Assembly (NCBI RefSeq): GCF_003473485.1
Contig: NC_053044.1
Location: forward strand, 28,648,091 to 28,712,090
Direction of reading: 5' to 3'
Length of the DNA stretch: 64,000 bases
Source of the DNA: Medicago truncatula
Lineage: Eukaryota; Streptophyta; Magnoliopsida; Fabales; Fabaceae
Shown here: positions 23,968-33,900 of the stretch, one piece after another
How the letters are laid out: every line of letters starts with the position of its first letter
Numbering within the stretch: position 1 is the stretch's first letter
Notes under the pieces: generated by a model
Told to the model about the DNA's origin: nothing
What the model saw: the letters and a program-made list of their open reading frames with translations, nothing else
The model's database searches: none
Translations under genes and position numbers: made by a program

Positions 23968-24970
23968 TAGAACTGTGTTGTAATTAAAAGGTAAATAAAC
24001 ATTTTATCTTTAGTACCGTTTGATTGAAGTTTCCTTCTTTTAGTAAGAAAGAATATCTCATTTCAAAAAAACCAAAGTTTTCTTTGAGAGCCGCGCGGTA
24101 AAGGTATATTGTTGAATCACGTTTTATCATATGGGATACACTATACCATATGTGCCTTCATTTGTTTTTTTATTGTGACCGGAGTTCGAACACCAACTGA
24201 ATTAAATTCATGAGGATATATATGCCTTCATTTGTACGCAAGGAGGAGTGCACTTGAAAATGGAGACTATATTATATACAAATTTATATTCTTTTCAAGT
24301 GTATCAATTAGTGTAGGTCACAGTCAAATTAAGTGCAAACAAAGTATTCATGATGAAAGTAATAAGGTTTCTTGCAATATATTAATCCCCTTTTGCAATT
24401 TTGTTTCCTTTTAACTTAGTTTTTCATTTATTTTTTTATTTGCTTCATGATCCACAAACTATGAAGTTTATCTAGATTTGGAAAATAGACAGTTGTGTTA
24501 TGAAGATTACTTTTAATCACTTTTTCAATCAAACTAATTAATGTTATATATTTGAAAAATTTAAGTTTGTTTTTTGTTTTATACAAAGTTTATTTGTTGT
24601 TATCTGCAAAAAATTAAATTAAAAAAAAGTTGTTATCTATAATAATGGTTCCGTGAAGATTACTCTTACTTATCTTTTTCTCAATAAAACAAATTAATGT
24701 CATCTATTTCTTAAATTGAAGTTTGTTTATTTTTTTAAATAAAGTTTGTTTTTTTGTTATATGGAAATTTAAATAAAATTTGCTATCTATAATAATGATT
24801 CCATGAAGATTACTCATACTTACTGTTTTTCATTAAAATAATTAATGTTACCTATTTGGAAAACTTAAGTTTGTTTTTCTTTTAAACAAAGTAAGTTTTT
24901 TTTAATCTACAAATTCAAACAACATTTTATTATCTGTAATAATCGTTTCATTAATACTTGAAATTTTATA
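23968..24970. repeat. Long direct repeat (about 1 kb), copy 1
   Basis: It is strongly similar, in the same orientation, to 30146-31191. Shared words include gtgttgtaattaaaa, gaagtttccttctttta, aaggtatattgttgaatcac and cacttgaaaatggagactat. A damaged minus-strand SINE piece (cggagttcgaacac, about 24178-24218) lies inside; in copy 2 the SINE is longer. The ends are not TG...CA, so I do not read these as LTRs. The short open frame at 24232-24414 is shared by both copies but shows no family features. Confidence 0.85.
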
Positions 24971-25204
24971 AATAAGATGAATACATTTTATTTTGCTTTA
25001 CACTTATTAAAACCATAGTCATGAGAATTGGAGGTTAACAAAAAAAAAAAGAAGTCAATTTGGATAATGTTAGTTTAACTTCTAGAAAAAACATCTTTTT
25101 TTTTTTTATTATGAAGTTAATGACCAACAAAAACACAATTTTTCCCTATCCTAATCATCTGCCACTTAAGCATATTTTAATCATTCTGTAATAAAAAAGG
25201 GAGC

Positions 25205-25368
25205 TTCTGCGGTACACCTTACAAATTGAGGTGTACCAGTACTCTTACTTCATAAATTTATAAGTTAACAATCATTTTATAAAATAAAAAGTTATTTGTC
25301 AATATTTATAATTTTAGAAAACATCGTTTCATAAGAAGAAATATTATTTCATTGTTTATAAGAGGAAA
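25205..25368. repeat. GGTACACC-type MITE, truncated copy
   Basis: It begins gcggtacacct...aggtgtacc and continues with the aaagttatttgtcaatattta and tttcataagaa words shared with copies at 27162-27545 and 28496-28770. It breaks off before the other end. Confidence 0.6.
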
Positions 25369-25424
25369 CACAGTTGGTATTTACAATTTCCGGATCAGTG
25401 GATCATGCAAAAGCAATAACTTTG

Positions 25425-26178
25425 GAGTAAATTACACTTTTCTTCCCTTAAAGATGCTTGAATTATACTCCCCTCCCATCTTATGTTAAAATATACACTT
25501 TCCTCCCTTGTAAAGTAAAATTTATACACCCCTCCCCTATAAGATGCTTAAATTACAACACCATCCCTTAATAATTAAATATGGACTACACTTTAATCTA
25601 TTTTAACATAAATAAATATTTTTATAATATAATAATTATGAATCACCATTTAAAAAACATAAATTTGTTACTTTATAATCTAAATGTCAGTGCCAATTAA
25701 ATTTAAATATTTTGTTATTAATTTTATAATTTAGAGTATAAAATTCACTTTTATATAATCATGCTTAATCGACTTTAGTCATTTTTCGCATATTTTAATT
25801 TTATTTTGGGTTGTTTTATATTTTATAATAGAATTTAAAACTTTATGTTATTGAAATTGTGAATAAAAAATAGAGAAACATATGTACTCAAAAATTGATT
25901 ATATTAAAATGAACTCGCAATGCTATTTTTGTTTGAAGCGTGTTAGATTATTTTTTTTGCTAGATTATTAGAAATAAAAAAAAATTATTGAGGGACTAAA
26001 TCGTAGATTTTAACATAAGAGAGAGGGGAATGTAATTCAAGCTTCTCTCAAGGGAGGAGAGTGAAATATTTTCTAATATGTTTCGAAAAAATGGGGAGGG
26101 AAGTGTATATTTTAACATAAGAGGAGAGAGGGTAGTGTAATTCAAGCATCTTTGAGGCGAGGGGAGTGTAATTTACTC
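25425..26178. mobile_element. Long-TIR MITE (754 bp) immediately upstream of the albumin-1 TATA box
   Basis: The left arm (gagtaaattacactttt, then aaagatgcttgaatt, then ttatgttaaaatatacact) is repeated inverted on the right (agtgtatattttaacataag, then aattcaagcatcttt, then agtgtaatttactc). The arms are about 80 bp each. Flanks ataactttg and ttaattttg agree at seven of nine positions, consistent with a decayed 9-bp Mutator-type duplication. The centre is AT-rich with no frame. The right end is 12 bp from the TATA box at 26190. Confidence 0.78.
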
Positions 26179-26189
26179 TTAATTTTGTC

Positions 26190-26208
26190 TATAAATTGGT
26201 GCATGCAA
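26190..26208 (+). promoter_or_regulatory. TATA box and RY (CATGCA) motif of the albumin-1 gene
   Basis: TATAAAT at 26190-26196 is about 83 bp upstream of the ATG. An RY-type motif (GCATGCAA, 26201-26208) follows. RY motifs are bound by B3 factors such as ABI3/FUS3 in seed genes, which fits a seed albumin. The position, downstream of the TATA box, is less usual. Motifs are seen; use is inferred. Confidence 0.5.
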
Positions 26209-26278
26209 GAAATGAACCAATGCAATACAAAGCTGAGCTCATAATTAACAAACAATAGTATTCTCTTTTGATCAAACA

Positions 26279-26828
26279 ATGGCTCATGTTAAGCTTGCTC
26301 CTTTTGCTGCTGTCTTCTTACTTGCCGCGTTCTGTATGTCCCATGCATTTCTATTTATATGATATTTTAGAACTCATGGAGAAATTAATCTATAATAATG
26401 GTACTATCTACTCTCCTAAATATTGATTTATTAAGTATATGTTCAAACTTCAATTAAATTTTCCATTTACAGTGATGTTCCCCATGAAGAAAGTAGAAGC
26501 TGCAGATTGTTTGATTAGTTGCAGCCCAGATTCTCCCCATTGTGATGTTGGTTGTGAGTGCCACATCACTAGTCTTTTTTCAGGTTCATGCTTTTCTAAA
26601 TTTTTGGTAGATCCTAAGAAGATGGTTGAGAAATATTCTAAGGTATGTCAGTCTCATACTGATTGCACAAAGAAAGGTAGTGGGAGTTTTTGTGGACGTT
26701 ATCCAAATTCTATTTTGGAATATGGCTGGTGTTTTGCCTCTGAGTCTGAAGCAGAAGACATATTCTTCAAGATTGCCTCTAAATCTAAATTCTCAAAAGA
26801 CTTCTTGAAGAGGCCTATTACTGTTTAA
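26279..26828 (+). CDS. Albumin-1 (PA1-type) precursor, two exons, 136 aa
   Basis: Secreted legume seed protein. Family precursors are cleaved into a small cystine-knot chain (A1b, insecticidal in some members) and a larger A1a chain. Exon 1 is 26279-26333 and exon 2 is 26473-26828, with a GT-AG intron inside the signal-peptide codons, as is usual in this family. The signal peptide covers about residues 1-28. The knottin has six Cys at 31, 35, 42, 46, 48 and 58. A linker with KK follows. The A1a chain has the conserved KKGSGSFCG and EYGWCFASESEAED stretches (about 86-114) and Cys at 77, 83, 92 and 105. The frame is intact. The knottin loops differ from those of the classic pea protein: the residue between the fourth and fifth Cys is Glu, where Arg is usual. 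Activity should therefore not be assumed. Confidence 0.92.
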
Positions 26829-27161
26829 TATTGATATTTCCAAAAAAAAAAAATCTACCATGCTGGATATAATGCATCTACCTCTACCACTTTAAATAAA
26901 TAGTCTTTGTTTCCGACTAAATAACTGAATTTTAGATATCCATCCAAATTTCAATTAATGATGTATGTGCATGGGTGTGGCCCTTTAATATATTGTGTTA
27001 CTTTACAAGTTGTGAATCATTCGTTACTCGTGTTTTGGCTTTAATTCTTCGATTGTTTAAAATTAATTATGATATGTCGTAAGATATAGAAATAAATCAT
27101 CTCTGTTTTTTTACAATTATTTTCTCTCTCTTATAAATATGATTTTTTGTTGGGAATTTCT
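26829..27161. other. 3' flank of the albumin-1 gene
   Basis: AT-rich DNA with AATAAA-like words (aaataaatag, near 26895) that may serve as a polyadenylation signal. Nothing else is recognised. Confidence 0.4.
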
Positions 27162-27545
27162 ACGGTACACTTACAAGATGAGGTGTACCGGTATTCTTGC
27201 ATCTTAATTTTATAAATTAATGATCATTTTTTATGTAGTAAATAACTATTTGTCAATATTTATATTTTATAGGACAACATTTCATAAGAAAAAAGCATCA
27301 TTTTACTGTTTATAAGAATCATATAATTTTTTTTTTTTACATATTATCGTAAAAAATAATAAATGTTCTCAATTATGAGTGATAAAAATTCAAAAATTCG
27401 TTGACACTTTTGATGAATAAAATTTAATTATTATAATTATAAATGATAAAAAAATAATATTTTTCTTCAAAAAACAACTCATTTAACTATTAATTTAAAG
27501 AATAGGTGTACCGATACACTCAAATATATTAGGTGTACCTTATAA
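27162..27545. mobile_element. GGTACACC-type MITE, fullest copy
   Basis: The left end reads cggtacact...gaggtgtaccggta. The right end reads aggtgtaccgatacact...aggtgtacctt, so each end carries two opposed GGTACAC words and the ends are inverted relative to each other. About 385 bp, no coding capacity. The target duplication is not clear. A (TA)n tract follows at 27568-27596. Confidence 0.6.
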
Positions 27546-28495
27546 TTTGCCTAATCTTAATCTCAATCAATATATATATATATATATATATATATTTCCT
27601 ATAATTCCACTTATAATCTTCAATCAATAATTAAAACAAACTTACTCGCTTGTGCGTTCTATATACACAAAGACTCAAGTCTTTTTTCCTCATAAACTTC
27701 TCTTATGTGACTCTCCTATTTACATTGATTTTTGGTGATGTAAACTTCATTATCCATCAATGGTTTAGGATCGAATAAATGTCTTTTTAAAACGTTTGTT
27801 TAAATCTTGCGGTTTATGATATCACTTCATGTGTTCTTTAAGAACAAAATTATTGTTCTTATTAATGTTAGAATTGCATCCAACATCTTTTAATAACAAG
27901 TTGTCTCATGACAACATGATAGAAAAATGCTCAAGTGAGAATATTCAAAAGGAAGGAAAGTAAAGAAAGATGAAAAGAAATGCAAATTGCAAAAGAAAAA
28001 GGAAAATAAACAAGAACAAAGTAATATTAAATTGCATGGAATGTAAATGGTGGTTGGAATATGTCAACCTATCCACTCCTGAACCCGTTTGTTCCCATGG
28101 TGTGGGCAGTGGCGTAGCCAGGACCTCAGGTCAGGAGGTGCAATTTTTTAAAAAATTTTTTATAATCATTATTGTTATTTTTTTTTGTACATATTATTAT
28201 AATTATATATGTATGTATGAAGATAAAGATACAATTATGGTTTATTCATAAATACTAGAATAACTAAATTTTAATAAAAATATTATTTACCTCACATTTT
28301 TATCCTCTTTACATTTTTATCCTCAAATTAATATTTCTTTTTATAAGTTCTTCTTGTTGAGGATAATCTTATTTGAGTTTTGAGATATGTCAAGTACAAA
28401 ACACAAGTATCTCTTTATGTCAGATTTAAACATTAGTCTGTCATATTGTAAGAGTTTAGTCTCTTAAATTTGATCCAAATTGGTGTCAGGTTACA

Positions 28496-28770
28496 TTTTA
28501 AGTGTACCGGTACACTTGTTTTTTAAAATAACCAATTATTTTTATGAAATAAAGAGTTATTTTTCAAATTGGTATTTTATAAAATGTCATTTCATAAGAA
28601 AAAAATATCATCTCATTGTTTATAAGAATCATATCAAATTTTTTATATTTTATCGTAAAAAAACAATCAATAAATTTTATTTCGTCGATACTTTGGATAA
28701 TAAATTTAGTTATTGTAATTTTTTTAAAATATAACGCATTTAACTATTAATTTAAAGACCAAATATATTG
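28496..28770. repeat. GGTACACC-type MITE, copy nested in a hAT element
   Basis: It begins taagtgtaccggtacacttg and shares the tttcataagaaaaaa, gtttataagaatcata and taactattaatttaaaga words with the copy at 27162-27545. The right terminal motif is missing. Confidence 0.6.
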
Positions 28771-29016
28771 ATATAAATTAAATTTTTGAGTGTTCCATAG
28801 TTTTTTTTTCAAGTATTAAGTGTAACATGTATATTGGCCTATTATTATTAGCCGCATATATCACTACATTTAGTAGGGTCCACCCAATGGCTATGTTTTT
28901 TGACCTATTATTATTAGCTGCATATACGTCACTATTATTAGTACCATTACCATTATGCAGTGACAAGATTTAAGCTGGTGCAAAGTTATAATTTGAGGAG
29001 GTTCAAAATGAATAAA

Positions 29017-29303
29017 GGGTTAATAGTGTTTTTCACCCCTGTAATATATGTCATTTTCGGTTTTCGCCCCTATAAAATTTTCGGTTTGATTTGCACCCTC
29101 GTAAAAATTTTATTTTCCGAAAAACACCGTTAATAGGCCATTCAAAAACCAAAATTTCTTGAAAAAAAATTCTGAAAATGGCCTTATTAGGGGTGTTTTC
29201 TGGAAAATAAAATTTTTACGAGGGTGCAAATCAAAACGAAAATTTTATAGGGGCGAAAACCAGAAATGACATATATTACAGGGATGAAAAACACTATTAA
29301 CCC
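29017..29303. mobile_element. Foldback MITE (287 bp), Mutator-type, 9-bp target duplication
   Basis: The element is nearly one hairpin. The left arm (gggttaatagtgtttttcac, then gtaatatatgtcattt, then gaccctcgt-like words) returns inverted on the right (aaaacactattaaccc). ATGAATAAA is duplicated exactly at 29008-29016 and 29304-29312. It sits inside the hAT element, so it arrived later. Confidence 0.92.
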
Positions 29304-29398
29304 ATGAATAAAATAAGAAATATTGGTCTAAATTTAAAACTTTGAGGGGAAGCAGCTGCACCAGCTGACCAATACGTGGCTCCGCCACTGGGTGTGGG

Positions 29399-30145
29399 TG
29401 TCATAGAGTTTTTAGAAATCAAGAAACCAACCATTTGTTCTTATTACAAACCGATAAATATAGACCTTGTAGAAAAAACTACCACTAAATCATACGGTCT
29501 AAATTAAAAGTAGAAACAACTTCCTATATATAACTTCCTAAGACACTAGGAAATAACTTCTATGCACATCAACCTTGTTTGCTGCGATGCTCCACTTTGC
29601 CTTATTTGCACTCCAATTATAATTTCAAATTATTTTTCCTTATCTTTGGTTGAAAACCATATGCATGAAACACAATAAAGCACTTGATCGAAATTGCGGT
29701 ATATCGAAGTCTGTATGTTCTTGGTCGAAATTTCTTTACACTTTGCAGCATGTCGAAATAACCTATCAGACTTATCGAAACATAATCATGATTTCGACCA
29801 AATATTATATTTTTTGTATTAACACTTCCAAATCAGTCCCTTCATCGAAAAAATCTCCAATTTCATCTTCATCTCTCCAAAAATGTTATCTTCATCTCTC
29901 CAAAAATGTTATCTTCATCAAATCTCAACGCTACTCTAAAAAATCAACCACTTAATTGGTGACAAATCCATATTCAACACTTAAAATGCGGTGAACCAAT
30001 CACCGTTGCTTCTATGTATCCAAGTATTTACCCTTCTTTTTCTTCTTAAAGTAAAATAGTAGAAAATATTTTTTGTGATATAGAACAATATGTCAATTGT
30101 ATTATTCTGTCTGTGATCAGCTTCTTTTTCACATATATATGATAG
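29399..30145. other. Intergenic DNA without recognised genes
   Basis: AT-rich sequence with a few tcgaaa-type words near 29690-29800 and a short tandem repeat (catctctccaaaaatgttat, twice near 29870-29910). No exon structure is recognised. Confidence 0.45.
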
Positions 30146-31191
30146 AAGTGTGTTGTAATTAAAAAGGTAAATAAACATTTTATCTTTAGTACTGTTTGAT
30201 TGAAGTTTCCTTCTTTTAGTGAGAAAGAATATCTCATTTCAAAAAAAATTTCCCGAAAACAACCAAAGTTTTCTTTGAGAGCCGCCGGTAAAGGTATATT
30301 GTTGAATCACATTTTATCATATGGATACACTATACCATATATGCCTTCATTTGTTTTTTTTTTTATCGGAGTTCGAACACTGAACATTACATATATTATG
30401 CATTGTCTATATCAATTGAGTTAAACTCAAGAGAACATATATGCTTTCATTTGTACGCTAGAAGGAGTACACTTGAAAATGGAGACTATATTATATACAA
30501 ATTTATATTCTTTTCAAGTGTATCAATTAGTGTAGGGCACAGTCAAATTAAGTGCAAACAAAGTATTCATGATGAAAGTATTAAAGTTTCTTGCAATATA
30601 TTAATCCCCTTTTGCAATTTTGTTTTCTTTTAACTTAGTTTTTCATTTATTTTTTTATTTGCTTCATGATCCACAAACTATGAAGTTTATCTAGATTTGG
30701 AAAATAGACATTTGTGTTATGAAGATTACTCATAATCACTTTTTCAATAAAACTAATTGATGTTATATATTTGGAAAATTCAAATTTATTTTTTGTTTTA
30801 AAAAAGTTTATTTGTTGTTATCTGCAAAAAAATAAAAATTAAAAAAGTTATTACCTATAATAAAGGTTCCGTGAAGATCACTCTTACTCATCATTTTCTC
30901 AATAAAACAAATTAATGTCATCTATTTCTTAAATTGAAGTTCCTTTATTTTTTTAAATAAAGTTTTTTTTTGTTATATGAAAATTTAAACAAAATTTGTT
31001 ATCTATAATAATGATTCCATGAAGATTACTCATACCTACTGTTTTTCAATAAATTAATTAATGCTATCCATTTGGAAAACTCAAGTTTGTTTGTTTTTAA
31101 AACAAAGTAAGTTTTTTTTCTTCTTTCTAATCTACAAATTTAAACAAAATTTTATTACCTATAATAATCGTTTTATTAAGACTTGAAATTC
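30146..31191. repeat. Long direct repeat (about 1 kb), copy 2, with SINE insertion
   Basis: Second copy of 23968-24970. It carries a minus-strand tRNA-type SINE (T run at about 30354, box B as gagttcgaac near 30368, box A near 30415-30430). The word atatatgcyttcatttg flanks the SINE as its target duplication. Copy 1 shares the SINE, so the SINE predates the duplication. Copy 1 has since lost about 40 bp of it. Confidence 0.85.
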
Positions 31192-31482
31192 TATCGTGGA
31201 ACTAGAAAATCATTCATAAGAATAGGTGCAGTATACAAGGGAACATCGATGATTCGAAAAACCTGATCTCACCCCTCTCTTATTCTTAAAAGCCAATCTT
31301 TATTTTCTGTCGTTACTTTTATGCAATCAAACCAATCAACTACCTAGTGGCAAAACAAAATAACCTTTATACATCCTGAATAATAACGCCTTTGAATTAT
31401 TGAGATTAAAAACAGTCCTTGTGGGAACGATATTATTTTACTACTTCAATAGTTTTTGGTACACTTGTCAACTGTCTATCAG
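31192..31482. mobile_element. 3' end fragment of an LTR related to the solo LTR at 36222
   Basis: The last ~70 bp (gtccttgtgggaacgatatt, then tttttggtacacttgtcaac, then ctatca) match the end of the LTR at 36222-37164. The 5' part is missing. It runs directly into another LTR fragment at 31483. Confidence 0.6.
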
Positions 31483-32993
31483 TCATGATGTTGTTAGTTA
31501 TCCGTCTTTTATGTAAAATGTGATTGTAAAACTTTATTGTTTCCTTGAGGTGTTAATTTTTTGTGATGATTATGATGATGATTCTTTTGGTGATTTTAAC
31601 TTGATGAATTGATGATGACTTGTTGAATTGTGACCTGTTGATCGTATGGATGTAAATTCTTGATAATGCAAATGTTGGTGAAAAACATAATTGGTGATGA
31701 TTATTATGTTAAATTGGTGAAGATATTATATGATGTGCAGATTGTATAATATAGTTTGGTGAGCCGTGTATTGTCGAGTCTTTATGTGAAGTCCATGCAT
31801 TCATAATCATGTTGAGGTGTTCTTGAAGAATGTAATTGGTAATGTTTATTACATAGCTTCTGCAGAACGTAATTGGTGATGTTTATTACGTTGGTGGATT
31901 CAATACGGCAAAATTATCTCTATAATCCAATTGGTACCACATGCATTTAGAATAGTCTAGAACATTACATGCACTTGATAATTGGTTATTCGTGTCATAC
32001 TTGACTATGTGAATTGGTGATTATGTGCATTGATGAAATTGGTGAATGTTGTGATTATTTGAATTGCGTGGAGATGTGTACATGATGATTCTTGTACACT
32101 TGGTGATTTTATTGATGATAGTTATTTTGGTAATAGTATTGGAGTGTGAATCACATGATGAATTGTATTGTTGAGTTGATTAGGCAAGAGTTGATGCGAT
32201 CTAAATGATTGATGTGAATTAGATGAAATATATGCAATATGTGAAATATATGTTTTTATATAAAATGAGTGCATTTATGATTACATTTCCTAAATGATGA
32301 AGTTGATGTAGTTTGATGATTAAGCTAAACAAGGAATGAGGTGAGAAATTCTCGCATTGATTGATGTTGTTAACTGATGAGCTTTGATGATGATTTGATT
32401 AAGTGATGAATATGCTTGATATGCTATGATAGAAGTATATGTGATAATATGATTTGGATTGAATTGAAGATAATATTCATGTGATGTTAGTATTGTAGGG
32501 GTGATGAATATGTATATGTGATATGAATGAAATCCTTGAATGTTTATGTTTGATTATATTTTATTTTCTGGAATGTTACCCCTAGTGATCGTTTGGTTGA
32601 CCGTCTACGTATTTGTTTGAATGAGTAGACGACTTGCATGATTAGTTGTTTTGCTTGCTTGTGAGTATGCTTGAGGCTAGCTTGAAGCAACCTCGTCTCT
32701 TTGCTTTAGAGTCTTAATTTAGGGCTCTGATTAGGATGTCAGTTTTTTATCGTTTATGTCTTATGAGATCTATCACTTAGTATGTTGAAATTTGAGATTT
32801 ATATTTGGTGATGTATTGTGATACATGTGACATGGTCATTTTGGATATTTTATTTGTTGATAAGATGTTATGATATTATTCCGTTGCAAATTTTGAAAAA
32901 TTATTTATTCATGTTTGAATTAATTGAAAATGTAACATTTAAATTCTTGATATGATATGCATAATTTATCACTTTAAGAATTTAGGGTGTTAC
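31483..32993 (+). mobile_element. 5'-truncated Gypsy-type LTR, same lineage as the solo LTR at 20101
   Basis: It ends agggtgttaca like the LTR at 20101-22213. It shares ordered landmarks with that LTR's 3' half (gtccatgcatt, ttggtaccacatgcat, a taa/tgatg-rich middle, ttccgttgc). It has its own tandem pair (gtaattggtratgtttatta, near 31840 and 31870). The TGTAAC start is missing. No host gene is seen in 32994-33241. Confidence 0.65.
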
Positions 32994-33241
32994 AATAAAT
33001 ATCAAGTAATAACAAAATATAAACTGAAACTAAAGATTCAACGTGTGAATAAAATTGAATATAGTAATATTATTCACTTCATAAATTTGCATATCAAACC
33101 TCTTATGACTTTCTTTCAAAAAAAAAAACCTCTTATGACTTGAGATATATACGAAGAATCATTTCTTATGTAAGGTTGGTCAACTTCATAACCGCAAGAG
33201 TCGTCCCATGTAATTCTCGTAATTTCTCAATATATTATAAT

Positions 33242-33413
33242 GGAGAAATCTTAAGTACAATTCCTTAGGTGCTTTTCGTATAGTTCTTAACTAAATTCAC
33301 CATGATTTCTTCATATCCATAATTTTCTCAAAGTTTGTTATATCCAAAAAATATGTATTTTTAGTTAAGAACCATACAAAAAGCACCTAAGGAATTGTAC
33401 CTAAGTTTTCTCC
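33242..33413. mobile_element. Small inverted-repeat MITE (172 bp)
   Basis: Arms of about 50 bp: ggagaaatcttaagtacaat...ttaggtgctttt on the left, and inverted aaaagcacctaaggaattgt...ttttctcc on the right. A TA-type duplication is possible but not decisive. From 33414 to 33783 nothing else is recognised. Confidence 0.75.
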
Positions 33414-33783
33414 TATGAAAAATCACGCACATAAATGGTTGAGTCGAGGTTTGAACCTTAATTTCGATATCTAACTTAATAATTGTTTTTTTTATTAATT
33501 GAGTTATTACTTACAGAGTACATTTTAATCTAGGTTTTATGGTAGTTTTCGGTGATCAAATATCCTCATCCAATCAAAAATATGTGTAAGTGAAAAATTT
33601 TGAAATCAAATTTATGCTTCGATACATCAAATATTCATATTCATGCAACTACCAACCAAGTTTTTTTTTTAAGAACCAACCAAGTTATCCTTTTAAAATT
33701 GTTGGTTTTTGTTGTTTCACGATGCATCTAATTAAAATCAATGGCTTGTATTTTCATTTTTAAATCAAAATTAAAATATAGGT

Positions 33784-33900
33784 ATCCCGTGAGCTTAACT
33801 CAGTTGTTAGGGATATTACATATTATATGTAGGGATCGAGGTTCGAACCCTGGTACCCCACTTCTCTACGATTGTTATTTTGTCAGACTACTTTACAAAA
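33784..33900 (+). mobile_element. tRNA-derived SINE
   Basis: A box A-like word (gtgagcttaactcagttg, 33790-33807) and a perfect box B (GGTTCGAACCC, 33840-33850) are spaced as in tRNA-derived SINEs. The DNA between them cannot fold as a tRNA, so it is not a tRNA gene. The 3' end is uncertain. Confidence 0.7.

Larger units (their letters stand above)
28107..29390. mobile_element. hAT-type element (1284 bp) with perfect 8-bp target duplication, carrying two nested repeats
   Basis: Ends CAGTGGCGTAGCCAGG and, inverted, CAGTGGCGGAGCCACG. GGTGTGGG is duplicated exactly at 28099-28106 and 29391-29398. Nested inside are a GGTACACC-type copy (about 28496-28770) and a foldback MITE (29017-29303). No transposase remains. 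No gene is seen in 27597-28098. Confidence 0.92.

Noticed and set aside
24232..24414. A 60-residue frame shared with 30403-30633, considered as a small secreted peptide.
   Set aside because: No signal peptide or regular Cys pattern; the conservation follows from the DNA duplication.
23968..31191. The 1-kb direct repeats as LTRs of a 7-kb retrotransposon.
   Set aside because: They have no TG...CA ends, PBS, polypurine tract or pol remnants, and a host gene lies between them.
33784..33900. A tRNA gene, because of perfect box B.
   Set aside because: The surrounding sequence cannot form the acceptor stem and anticodon arm; it matches a dispersed SINE found again at 50583 and 30354.
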